From positions 124,001 to 188,000 of the forward strand of contig NZ_WHNY01000005.1 of NCBI RefSeq assembly GCF_013141695.1: a stretch of 64,000 bases of DNA, in the 5' to 3' direction. Of this stretch, positions 17,596-25,561 are shown piece by piece. The translations under genes and the position numbers were made by a program. This DNA comes from Paenibacillus plantarum. GTDB taxonomy: Bacteria > Bacillota > Bacilli > Paenibacillales > NBRC-103111. Position 1 is the first letter of the stretch. The number at the start of each line of letters is the position of its first letter. Below the pieces are notes generated by a model that was given only the letters and a program-made list of their open reading frames with translations, did not search any database and was not told where the DNA came from.

Positions 17596-18780
17596 ATGAC
17601 AATTTTTGAGCAAAGGCAGCAGTGGCTGCAAAATGAGATGCGTAAGCGAGGGTGGTCAGGCTTCCTGGTCACGCACAATGTCGATATATATTATTACTGC
17701 GGCTCGATGCAGACGGGGTATTTGTTCATTCCGACGGAGGGCGAAGCGATCTATCTCGTCCGTCGAAGCTTAGTACGAGCGGAGGAGGAAGCGGCAGCGG
17801 CCGTCGAAGCGCTCGGCTCATGGAAAACGCTCGGCGAGCGGCTTCGCGCTCGCATTGGCGGTGACGCAGCGGCGGGAGATCCGCTGCGTATAGCGACAGA
17901 GCTGGACGTGTTACCCGTCCAGCTGTACATGCGCTTGCAGACCGCGCTGCCCGGCGCGGTCTGGGAGGACGGCTCGCTGCTCGTGCGAGAGCAGCGCATG
18001 ATCAAATCGCCGGACGAAGTCACGGCGATTCGGGAGGCAGCGCGCGTCGCGGACGGCGCGCTGGAGGCGGTCATCCCCCACATTCGTGAGGGGATGGCAG
18101 AATTTGAGCTGATGGCGCTTATCGAGCATCAGCTCAGGCTGCGCGGGCACCAAGGGCTGATGCGCATGCGCGCGTACAATTCCGAGTTAATCACCGGAAT
18201 GGTCGCGTCAGGCGCATCGGCAGCGGTGCCCACCTATTTTGACGGGCCGGCCGGGGGCACGGGGCTCCACCCGTCCAGCCCGCAGAGCTCGGGCCGCGCG
18301 CTGATTAAGCGCGGCGAACCGATTCTCGTCGATATTGGCTGCACCATCGACGGGTACTTGATCGATCAGACGCGTACGCTCGTGATCGGAGATCTGGACC
18401 CTGAGCTGCAGCGAGCTTATGATGTGGCGGAGGAGGTCCTCCGCGCCACGGAAGCCAGGCTGCAGCCGGGCACCATCGCCGAGCATCTGTATCTGCTCGC
18501 GCTGGATCAAGTGCAGGAAGCTGAGCTGAGCGCCCACTTCATGGGGTACGGAGCTGACCAAGTGAAATTCCTTGGTCATGGCATCGGGCTCGAAATCGAC
18601 GAGTTGCCCGTTCTCGCCAAGGGCTTCAAATACCCGCTGGCGCCCGGCATGGTCATCGCGATCGAGCCCAAGTTCACCTTCCCTGGGCGAGGTGTCGTCG
18701 GTGTAGAAGATACGTATCTGATCACCGAAGATGGATACGAGAAATTGACGGTATCCCGTGATGGGATACGGCGTCTATAA
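17596..18780 (+). CDS. M24-family Xaa-Pro peptidase (aminopeptidase P-like)
   Basis: 394 residues. The creatinase-like N-terminal domain (about 1-130) precedes the pita-bread M24 fold. The metal ligands are visible: Asp in VDIGCTIDGYLIDQTRT (two), His in LGHGIGLEIDELP, Glu in AIEPKF and Glu in GVEDTY. It would remove N-terminal residues before proline or process similar peptides in the cytoplasm. A TAGGAG site precedes the ATG. GC is far higher than in the Tad operon next to it, so the two segments have different histories or codon pressures. It stands alone with a terminator behind it. Confidence 0.85.
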   Translation: MTIFEQRQQWLQNEMRKRGWSGFLVTHNVDIYYYCGSMQTGYLFIPTEGEAIYLVRRSLVRAEEEAAAAVEALGSWKTLGERLRARIGGDAAAGDPLRIATELDVLPVQLYMRLQTALPGAVWEDGSLLVREQRMIKSPDEVTAIREAARVADGALEAVIPHIREGMAEFELMALIEHQLRLRGHQGLMRMRAYNSELITGMVASGASAAVPTYFDGPAGGTGLHPSSPQSSGRALIKRGEPILVDIGCTIDGYLIDQTRTLVIGDLDPELQRAYDVAEEVLRATEARLQPGTIAEHLYLLALDQVQEAELSAHFMGYGADQVKFLGHGIGLEIDELPVLAKGFKYPLAPGMVIAIEPKFTFPGRGVVGVEDTYLITEDGYEKLTVSRDGIRRL

Positions 18781-18821
18781 GCTGAACGAAGTCTTGCGGG
18801 ACTTCGTGTCGGCGTAAGGCG

Positions 18822-18868
18822 AACCCTGCTGCCCTGTTTCTTCGGAAACGGACAGCAGGGTTTTGCAT
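18822..18868 (+). terminator. Rho-independent terminator after the M24 peptidase gene
   Basis: AACCCTGCTG..CTGTTTC pairs with GAAAC..ACAGCAGGGTT around a TTCG tetraloop, with one bulge, then TTTTGCATTTT. Confidence 0.8.
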
Positions 18869-18928
18869 TTTGTGCCAAGTGAGTGGGGGAGGGTATAGCT
18901 GTATGTCGGTCGTGATGGTGACTATCAC

Positions 18929-18989
18929 CACTATCCCCTTAACTCAGTTCAGCCAAAATCGCCCCCTATCCTGAGCCAAGGGGATAGTG
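18929..18989. repeat. Imperfect long stem-loop, probable dispersed intergenic repeat
   Basis: CACTATCCCCTT (18929-18940) is the exact complement of AAGGGGATAGTG (18978-18989), and CTCAG/CTGAG extends the stem inward. Further CTATCCCC units continue to about 19020. The whole 18781-19207 stretch has no gene. Confidence 0.6.
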
Positions 18990-19079
18990 CTCCTAGCAGA
19001 ATCTATCCCCTCTATCCCCCTCAGCTCAGTTCCACAATGAACAATAAGACAAATGTGGAATTATTCTTTTACTATGTTA

Positions 19080-19123
19080 AAGAGATCTGCGTGGTTCCTA
19101 TCACGCGGGTCTCTTTTTTTCTG
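19080..19123 (+). terminator. Orphan terminator hairpin upstream of the GH16 gene
   Basis: AAGAGATCTGCGTG pairs with CACGCGGGTCTCTT with one mismatch, followed by a run of T. No gene lies directly upstream, so it may end a small RNA or read-through from the left. Confidence 0.6.
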
Positions 19124-19207
19124 AATGGACAAGTCTGAACGGACATGTCAGCTGGGGAATTGTCATAGCATGATAGCGATTACAATTTATTTAGGAGGGA
19201 TAAATGA

Positions 19208-20606
19208 ATGATGCTCAGGAAGAAGATAGGCAAAAAAATAATAAAAAGTGCATGGACACTCTTCTTTGTCGCGGCGCTCTTGTTTCCACAAGCCTTGCAA
19301 GCACCGAAGGCGGAGGCAGCTGATTTTCCAGCGAATCCAATTAATAAGCCTGGTTGGATCTTAGACACGAACGATGAGTTTAATGGCACCAGTTTGAACC
19401 AGAGTTTGTGGATTCCTAAGTTTCTAGAAGCTCGGACGACAACGGAACGCTCGCAAGCCAACTACATATTTAGGGATGGTGCAATTGTGCTTCAAATTCT
19501 GCCAGATCAGTTAACCTATAAGGCAGGCGGAACGACCAAGGTTTCTTCCATTCAAACGGCGGCCAAAGATTATCTGCATTTGGATGATCTATCAACACAT
19601 CCCGACAGATATTAAATATGCGACGCAGTATGGTTATTTTGAAGTCAGAGCTAAGTCTCAGAAAGGTAGCGGCATGCATACTGCTTTTTGGGCAACAGGT
19701 GTAGAAGATGAGGCGTGGCAAGAGCTGGAAGTGGATATCTCGGAGCATCCAGGCAGAAATGCACAGCAAACTTTGATGAATTTCTACAAATGGGATGATC
19801 CAAATGCAACGGATTCAGCCGGATCTGTGAATGTAGGATTCGATATGACGACGGAGTATCACATTTATGCGATGGAATGGGATGCCTCAGGGATCAAACT
19901 TTATGTGGATAATCAACTTAAACGCACGTATTCTTATTCGCCGAATTATCGGATGAATTTCTACTTAGGTATCTATGAAAATGCGGGATGGACGGGGCCA
20001 CTGGATACGACGATTGCCTATCCCAAGGAGTTCGCAGTTGATTACTTCCGTGCGTACAAAAGAGATCCGAACGCCACACCACCAGCTGATTTGCTCAGAG
20101 ATAATTTTGAGGACGGCAGTGCAACAGACTGGACAACGGGACTTGGCAGCTGGAGCGTGGTAACGGATTCCTCCAAAGTCTTTCGACAAAGTGCAACAAC
20201 GGGTGAGGGAATTGTTACGAATGGCAACACACTGTGGCACAACTATTTCGTCGAGTCTAAAGTAAAAATAGCAACGGCCAACGGTGGGGCGGGGGTGATC
20301 GGACGGTATCAAGATGCCAATAATTATTATATGCTGCGCTTAAATAACACGGGGGATAAGCTCCAGCTGTACAAAAAAAGTAGCGAGATATTTACACTGC
20401 TTCAGGAGATCGCCGTTACTGTGAATTTGAACACCTGGTATACGCTCAAGCTTGTGATGATTGAGAATAGCTTGGATGGCTATTTGGATGGTGTGAAGAA
20501 AATCAGCGGAATCACCGATAGCTCGATTTCCACAGGCAGTATCGGTCTACGCACGTTTAACGCGGATGCCAAATACGATGATGTCGGCGCAGGCCACAAT
20601 TATTAA
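19208..20606 (+). pseudogene. GH16 glucanase-like secreted enzyme, frameshifted
   Basis: A signal peptide (positive start, LFFVAALLFPQALQAPKAEA) and the GH16 N-terminus run in one frame to a stop at 19613-19615. The rest, YATQYGYFEVRAKSQKGSG through the catalytic motif EVDISE and the end of the jelly-roll, continues in the next frame from about 19600 to 20606. CATCCC.GACA.GATATT suggests a 4-base insertion (or a net +1). After the GH16 domain (to about 20070) comes a second laminin-G/concanavalin-like module of about 170 residues. Intact, it would hydrolyse beta-1,3(4)-glucans or galactans outside the cell. TTAGGAGGG precedes the ATG. A sequencing error cannot be excluded. Confidence 0.8.
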
Positions 20607-20620
20607 TGCTATGAAATAAA

Positions 20621-20675
20621 ACGAAAGACTACCAAAGGGGGTTAGCTCTTTAGTAGTCTATTTCATTTTCGAAAA
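20621..20675. terminator. Bidirectional terminator between GH16 and clpP
   Basis: AGACTAC (20626-20632) pairs with GTAGTCT (20653-20659), with further AAAG/CTTT pairing inside and A- and T-rich flanks, between convergent genes. Confidence 0.7.
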
Positions 20676-20681
20676 TATTCG

Positions 20682-21263
20682 TTAAATCCGCGTAATCACC
20701 TTATCGATCAACCCATATACGCGTGCATCTTCGGCATCTAAGAAGTAATCGCGATCTGAGTCTAGCTCGATCTTCTCGATTGGTTGTTTGGTGGTTTGGG
20801 AAAGGATACCGTTGAGAACTCTGCGCGTTTTGAGAATATGTTGAGCTCGGATATGAATATCACTCGCTTGCCCCTGTGCGCCTCCCCAAGGTTGGTGAAT
20901 CATGACTTCGGCATTCGGCAGCGCAAAACGTTTACCCGGAGCACCAGCTGTTAGCAGAACAGCGCCCATGGACGCGGCCATACCTACGCAGATCGTGGAT
21001 ACATCGGGTTTGATGAAGTTCATCGTGTCATAAATCGCCAGACCAGCTGACGTAGATCCGCCTGGTGAGTTGATGTAGAGCGAAATATCTTTCTCAGGAT
21101 CCTCTGCGGAAAGGAACAAAAGCTGGGCAATAATCGCATTTGCAACTTGATCATTAACTTCTGTGCCAAGGAATACGATGCGGTCTTTCAGCAATCTGGA
21201 GTAAATATCATACGAGCGCTCTCCACGCGCGGTTTGTTCGACGACCATAGGTATGAAGCTCAT
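20682..21263 (-). CDS. clpP: ATP-dependent Clp protease proteolytic subunit
   Basis: 193 residues from the ATG at 21263, eight bases after AGAAAGG; an ATG nine bases earlier overlaps that site. The catalytic triad is complete: Ser98 in GMAASMG, His123 in VMIHQPWGG, Asp172 in SDRDYFL. It forms the barrel peptidase used with ClpX/ClpC. The divergent N-terminus ([19 protein letters not shown]) is normal for ClpP. It sits far from rpoN- or tig-like neighbours, so it may be an extra copy. It lies downstream of the ArsR-like gene and a small unknown gene on the same strand, possibly one transcript. Confidence 0.95.
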   Translation of the reverse strand: MSFIPMVVEQTARGERSYDIYSRLLKDRIVFLGTEVNDQVANAIIAQLLFLSAEDPEKDISLYINSPGGSTSAGLAIYDTMNFIKPDVSTICVGMAASMGAVLLTAGAPGKRFALPNAEVMIHQPWGGAQGQASDIHIRAQHILKTRRVLNGILSQTTKQPIEKIELDSDRDYFLDAEDARVYGLIDKVITRI

Positions 21264-21328
21264 TGAAATCATCCTTTCTATAATGAAGATCGATTTATTT
21301 TGTTTAAGCTGCTAAATGGTTTAGCCCA

Positions 21329-21652
21329 TTAAGCGGCTTTGCATTGGATTGTATTGGTATGCACGGTGGTCTTCTGTCCAAATCCAGAGGAAACCATGAT
21401 GAGTCGAATAGGTTCTTCATTTTGAAAAGAAGGGAACTCGCGAACCGTAACGGTTGCTTCGGAATCTATGGATGCGGCATCTTGTCGGCGATAAGATTCA
21501 AGCTGAATGATTTTGCTTTTGGAGGAATCGCTTGATTTGGCGGGGGGCTGTTCCCAAGCGATGACAGGTGATACGGATGATAGAGCAGTATCCTGCTGTG
21601 GTAGACTTGTTTGTTTCTCCTGTGCTTGCTCATGCTCATACTCATGATTCAT
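21329..21652 (-). CDS. Small hydrophilic protein of unknown function
   Basis: 107 residues, Gln/Ser/Glu-rich, probably disordered for the first 50 residues; the rest has VTVREFPSF and LIMVSSGFGQ. I do not recognise it. GAGGAGG sits 8 bases before the ATG, so it is likely translated. It starts 14 bases after the ArsR-like gene and 66 bases ahead of clpP, in the same direction, so the three may be co-transcribed. Confidence 0.6.
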   Translation of the reverse strand: MNHEYEHEQAQEKQTSLPQQDTALSSVSPVIAWEQPPAKSSDSSKSKIIQLESYRRQDAASIDSEATVTVREFPSFQNEEPIRLIMVSSGFGQKTTVHTNTIQCKAA

Positions 21653-21665
21653 GGTAATTGCCTCC

Positions 21666-22259
21666 TCATTCCTTTGGCTTGGGATAAACGGTCAGTAATA
21701 CCTGATAGGTATCTTGAACGTCTCCTCGAACACCTGCGTAGCGTTGCACTAACTGCTGGGCCATTGCCGTGTATTCTTCAATGAATGCATGTCGCTGTTG
21801 CTCCGTGCATAGCTGCACTTGAAGCTGCAGTGTCGCGCTTGGAATCACTTCACCGACATCCGACTGCTCCATGAGCAGCATAGCATCTCGGCGGATTCGC
21901 TCGGAAGTCGTCACGAGATGGGCGAGCGAGCTCTGATCCTTCAGTTTTTGCAAGGTTTCAGGCTTCATACTGAGAGATTCGGCCAGTACAAAGGTCTTAG
22001 CGATTGAACGGTAAAGCACCTCAACCAGATTGCGTACTTGGCGTGTGCCTACGCGCGTAACTAAGCCGGCTTTCTCCAACGCTTTCAGATGATAGTTGAT
22101 GCGTTGGGCCGTCTCGCCTAAGGTGCGTGCCACTTCCGCGGCGGATCCCGGCTCTAAGAGCTGCGCGATGATTTCTCCGCGAAGCGGGTTAAGCAGCACA
22201 GTCGCCTGCTCAGGGGACTCGATGTAGTAGCTGTCTCGTATCTCTTTGTCTTGTGGCAT
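21666..22259 (-). CDS. ArsR-like winged-helix regulator
   Basis: 197 residues. The N-terminal winged helix (about 15-85) carries LLNPLRGEIIAQLLEPGSAA and a recognition helix TAQRINYHLKALEKAGLV. The C-terminal part is a helical ligand/dimer domain (DUF-like, YCII-type CTEQQRHAFIEEYTAMAQQL). I start at ATG 22259, ten bases after ACGGAGG; the earlier in-frame ATG at 22301 lacks a ribosome site. Upstream are an intact promoter and a tandem 20-bp repeat, so autoregulation is likely. A Tn7-like element is inserted just upstream of this promoter. Confidence 0.8.
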   Translation of the reverse strand: MPQDKEIRDSYYIESPEQATVLLNPLRGEIIAQLLEPGSAAEVARTLGETAQRINYHLKALEKAGLVTRVGTRQVRNLVEVLYRSIAKTFVLAESLSMKPETLQKLKDQSSLAHLVTTSERIRRDAMLLMEQSDVGEVIPSATLQLQVQLCTEQQRHAFIEEYTAMAQQLVQRYAGVRGDVQDTYQVLLTVYPKPKE

Positions 22260-22277
22260 GGAGTGGATAGCCTCCGT

Positions 22278-22332
22278 GTACAAATTATATGTTACGTACA
22301 AATATTTTATTACGTGGAGATGGGAAAGTCAA
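22278..22332 (-). promoter_or_regulatory. Promoter and tandem operator-like repeat of the ArsR-like gene
   Basis: On the minus strand TTGACT (22332-22327) is followed after exactly 17 bp by TAAAAT (22309-22304). Two copies of a 20-bp sequence lie at 22278-22297 and 22296-22315 (GTACAAATTATATGTTACGT and GTACAAATATTTTATTACGT, 16 of 20 identical), the second over the -10 box. Confidence 0.65.
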
Positions 22333-22353
22333 TGGGCGGGGAACAAACCACCT

Positions 22354-22440
22354 TGTTGGATGACAAATTAGTTTTGAAATTGACAATAAAGTTTTGAAAT
22401 GACAAACAAAGTTTTGAAATGACAAATAAAGTTTTGAAAT
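22354..22440 (+). repeat. Tn7-like right end with four TnsB-binding-site-like repeats
   Basis: Terminal TGTTGGATGACA (22354-22365). Repeats at 22362-22380, 22382-22400, 22401-22420 and 22421-22440 share GACAAATAAAGTTTTGAAAT or close variants. Tn7 itself has GACAATAAAGTCTTAAACT at the same place. Abutting 19-20-bp repeats next to tnsA are characteristic of TnsB sites. Confidence 0.85.
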
Positions 22441-22495
22441 AGGAGGTTTAGCTGGTGATATTTGAGGGAAAGATATTATTAAACCATTAGAGCAG

Positions 22496-22522
22496 CGATA
22501 CTATTCTTCGAAATTAGTATCG
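22496..22522. promoter_or_regulatory. Inverted repeat in the tnsA leader
   Basis: CGATACTA (22496-22503) and TAGTATCG (22515-22522) form a perfect 8-bp palindrome with an 11-base spacer. It lies between the end repeats and the terminator ahead of tnsA, a possible operator. Confidence 0.4.
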
Positions 22523-22533
22523 AGTACACCAGG

Positions 22534-22570
22534 GCCCCGACCAACAATTTGGTCGGGGCTTTTGTTTTTA
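22534..22570 (+). terminator. Hairpin terminator between transposon end and tnsA
   Basis: GCCCCGACC / GGTCGGGGC, 8-base loop, then TTTTGTTTTT. It would stop read-through from the host chromosome into the transposase genes; Tn7 has a similarly placed hairpin. Confidence 0.8.
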
Positions 22571-22592
22571 TCCTTAGGAGGAGAGTGAAAAC

Positions 22593-23402
22593 ATGACTAG
22601 AGGTAACTCTGTAAGAAAATATCAAGAAAATAAAATGAAAGATGGACGCGGTCAAGGAACTGGAAAAGATTATATCCCTTTTATTCAAGCAAGTGATAAC
22701 AAGACTCCAGGTGATGGCTATCTCACTCGATCACTCGGTTGGAAAGCTGAAAGAATTCATCACACTCTTTCAAAAGTAGAGTATAAATATCTCATGCTAC
22801 TAAACTGGATGGATGTCGTAATGGACATAAGAGAACAGTATCCTCTTCAAATCGAGAGAACAATAGAAATAGCTGAGCAGTTGCATATACCACATGCACA
22901 TATTGACAATGTTCCGGTATATCAAACAACAGACTTTATCATAACTATTCGAACATCGACGGGGTTAAGGGATATTGTAAGAACAGTTAAGGTAGTAACT
23001 GACTTAACATCAAGAACACTTGAGCTTTTTGAAATAGAGAGACGTTATTTTGAGGAACAAGGTATTGAGTGGGGAATTATTCTTGAATCAAGGATACCTT
23101 CCATTATAGTTAGAAATATAGATTGGATCTTTGATGGAAGATCTCTTGAAAGTCGCATTGGATTAGACATTGAATTGGTAGAGTATATAAAGAGTTCATT
23201 TATTCAACTTCTTATTGAAGATGCAGCCGCGACTCCCATTCAGAAACTTTGTTTAAGTGCGGATATCAAATATGGCTTAGATTCGGGTTCTTGTATGTTT
23301 ATTCTAAAACACTTGTTAGCAAACAAAGTCATTCATACAGATATGCAAAAATTAATAAGAAATGCCTACCCTCTATATATAAGTAAGGAGGCTGTGAAAT
23401 GA
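22593..23402 (+). CDS. tnsA: TnsA, transposase endonuclease subunit
   Basis: 269 residues (Tn7 TnsA has 273). The N-terminal GRGQGTGKDYIPFIQ matches the Tn7 protein. The restriction-enzyme-like active site is present at Tn7 positions: Glu63 (KVEYKYL), Asp114 (TTDF) and Lys133 (RTVK). A C-terminal helical domain follows. It cuts the 5' ends of the element in complex with TnsB. Where Tn7 has QVKP at the catalytic lysine this protein has TVKV, still keeping the Lys. The stop overlaps tnsB by four bases (ATGA). Confidence 0.95.
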   Translation: MTRGNSVRKYQENKMKDGRGQGTGKDYIPFIQASDNKTPGDGYLTRSLGWKAERIHHTLSKVEYKYLMLLNWMDVVMDIREQYPLQIERTIEIAEQLHIPHAHIDNVPVYQTTDFIITIRTSTGLRDIVRTVKVVTDLTSRTLELFEIERRYFEEQGIEWGIILESRIPSIIVRNIDWIFDGRSLESRIGLDIELVEYIKSSFIQLLIEDAAATPIQKLCLSADIKYGLDSGSCMFILKHLLANKVIHTDMQKLIRNAYPLYISKEAVK

Positions 23403-25561
23403 TATATGTAAATACCGTCATTAAGCTTTTAGCAGGCTTAGGTGAAAGTAATACATTTATTCGTGTATGTTGGATTTCTCCAAATTCAGAAGAGCTTTTT
23501 GTCATTAATATTACTAATTCGAAGAAAATGGAATTGCCGTACCTTATGAAAATGGAAGATTTAAAAAACGATTTGAAAGATTCTAAAGCGGAAAAAGTCG
23601 AATATGAACAAGATTTCCATATCATTAATCCTTCAAATGAATACCTAGAGAAGTATGCAAAGAAGTTAAACGATAAATGGAATCTAATTAAGGATACCGT
23701 ATATGTAGAACCGGATATATACTTTTCAGCTGAACGAATGAAGCTTTTCCAGAATATAAAAAATAAAACAGGAGCAGGGTATAACGTCCTTTATGATCTC
23801 TTAAAGCGTTATTGGTTTTATGGGAAATGCATTAACGGTTTGCTGCCAAATTATTTCGACTCCGGTGCTGAAGGTGAGGTTAGGGAATATAAAACGAGAC
23901 CTGGGCGCAAAGGAAAGAATATTAAAATTCTAGATGATAAAGACTTTGTTAACTTTCAAAAAGCGGTAGAAAAATTCCGTATAGCTGAAAAAACAGACAT
24001 AATTGAAACTCACCAAAGGATGTGTGAGCATTATTATCCAGATTCTTATTATAGAAAAAGAGGAAAACTGTCACCACTAATTGATGAAACCAAAGCTCCT
24101 TCAGAGAAGCAGTTCCGATATTGGTACAATAAAAACTACTCAGTTAGGGAAAGAAAAGGACACTCACTAGGTCAACGAAGAATGAAAAAAGATTTTAGGG
24201 CATTATTGGGGAGCAACAGTATGTACATTGAAGGCCCAGGTTATCTCTACCAAATCGATTCTACTCCTGCGGATATATCATTATTAGCAATCGATAATAA
24301 AACACCTATTGGTAGGCCAATTTTATTTATTGTAAAAGATGTCTTTTCTCGAAAAGTAGTTGGGTTCAATGCGAGTGTTAATCATGCAAGTTGGGTTGAA
24401 GGGGCTATGATGGCACTGGAGAATGCAGTCACAGATAAAGTTGAGTTTTGCAAAAAGTACGGAGTCGATATTGATCCTGAAGAATGGGATTGCTACCATC
24501 TACCACGGAATATTGTTGCTGACCGAGGTGAGATGAAAAGTAAATATCCGAATGGACTAGTAGGTATCGGTGTTGATATTGCTAATACGCCCTCATACCG
24601 GCCTGATTTGAAAGGCGTAATTGAACAGCATTTTCATATAACTAATAAAACGATTAGGGATTTCTTCCATAATTACGGTGCAATTTTAAAGGATAAACGC
24701 GAACCAGGTGATTCTAAGCCAGATGATACTGCGGCAATAACTTTAGATACTTTTAATATATTTATGATCGAGCATATCATTGCTTTTAATAAAATGTCAC
24801 TCCCTCGTGAGTTCGTAGTAAGTCCAGAAATGTTCAAGGAGCATGTTAAACTTACGCCTAACGGACTCTGGGAATGGGGCACTAGTAAGAACTTACTCCA
24901 TGAGCGTCCTAAGAATTTGATCCATTATACGCTTCTACCAAAAATGACTGCAAAAGTTACTCGATTTGGTCTGGAGCTAAAAGCAAACACTAAATTATGT
25001 TATACGTGTAAAGAAGGGGAAGAAGTAGGATGGTTCGTAAGTGAATCGATAGAAGGTAATAAAGAAATTGAGGTTTCATATGATCCACGAGATTGTAGTG
25101 TAATATTAATTCGTTTAAAAACAGGTAAACTATTGTACTGCTCCTTAACGGAAAAATTTAACGAATATAGGGGATTGAGTCTTGACGATGCTAAAGCAAT
25201 TTTTGAGTTTAGGAAGCAAGAATACAAAGGACTATCTAATAATAATAAGCAAGCAAAGGCAGATAGACGTGCGATGGTAAAGCCACATATTAAAGCAGAT
25301 ATCGAAGCAAAAAAAGCTGCAAAAGCATCAGAGACAGATAAGCCCATAGGAAAACGTGAAGCCAGAGTCCAAGAAGCGAATTCTAGGAAAAGAACCGATG
25401 CGTTTACAAATCAATGGCCAGAGCAACCTCATGAAGTTGTTAATAAAGTATCAGAAATTGTTGAGAAGGCTGAAAGCAATACTCAATTGCCTTCCGAGAA
25501 TAAATTAAGTGAGTTCTTAAGGGGCAAACATAAAGAAAAGAATAGGAGTTTACATGCGTGA
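23399..25561 (+). CDS. tnsB: TnsB, DDE transposase
   Basis: 720 residues. Catalytic residues: Asp287 (YQIDST), Asp375 (VADRGEM) and Glu409 (VIEQHF), the D..D(34)E spacing of the Mu/retroviral integrase fold. N-terminal helix-turn-helix DNA-binding domains precede it. After it come the Mu-type beta-barrel (about 515-600, EIEVSYDPRDCSVILIRLKTG) and a charged tail that in Tn7 contacts TnsC. It joins element ends to the target. It overlaps both neighbours (ATGA, GTGA), so the three tns genes are translationally coupled. Confidence 0.95.
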   Translation: MIYVNTVIKLLAGLGESNTFIRVCWISPNSEELFVINITNSKKMELPYLMKMEDLKNDLKDSKAEKVEYEQDFHIINPSNEYLEKYAKKLNDKWNLIKDTVYVEPDIYFSAERMKLFQNIKNKTGAGYNVLYDLLKRYWFYGKCINGLLPNYFDSGAEGEVREYKTRPGRKGKNIKILDDKDFVNFQKAVEKFRIAEKTDIIETHQRMCEHYYPDSYYRKRGKLSPLIDETKAPSEKQFRYWYNKNYSVRERKGHSLGQRRMKKDFRALLGSNSMYIEGPGYLYQIDSTPADISLLAIDNKTPIGRPILFIVKDVFSRKVVGFNASVNHASWVEGAMMALENAVTDKVEFCKKYGVDIDPEEWDCYHLPRNIVADRGEMKSKYPNGLVGIGVDIANTPSYRPDLKGVIEQHFHITNKTIRDFFHNYGAILKDKREPGDSKPDDTAAITLDTFNIFMIEHIIAFNKMSLPREFVVSPEMFKEHVKLTPNGLWEWGTSKNLLHERPKNLIHYTLLPKMTAKVTRFGLELKANTKLCYTCKEGEEVGWFVSESIEGNKEIEVSYDPRDCSVILIRLKTGKLLYCSLTEKFNEYRGLSLDDAKAIFEFRKQEYKGLSNNNKQAKADRRAMVKPHIKADIEAKKAAKASETDKPIGKREARVQEANSRKRTDAFTNQWPEQPHEVVNKVSEIVEKAESNTQLPSENKLSEFLRGKHKEKNRSLHA

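Noticed and set aside
22354..22440. CRISPR array or tandem repeat of other kind
   Set aside because: Repeats abut without spacers and match TnsB-site layout next to tnsA.
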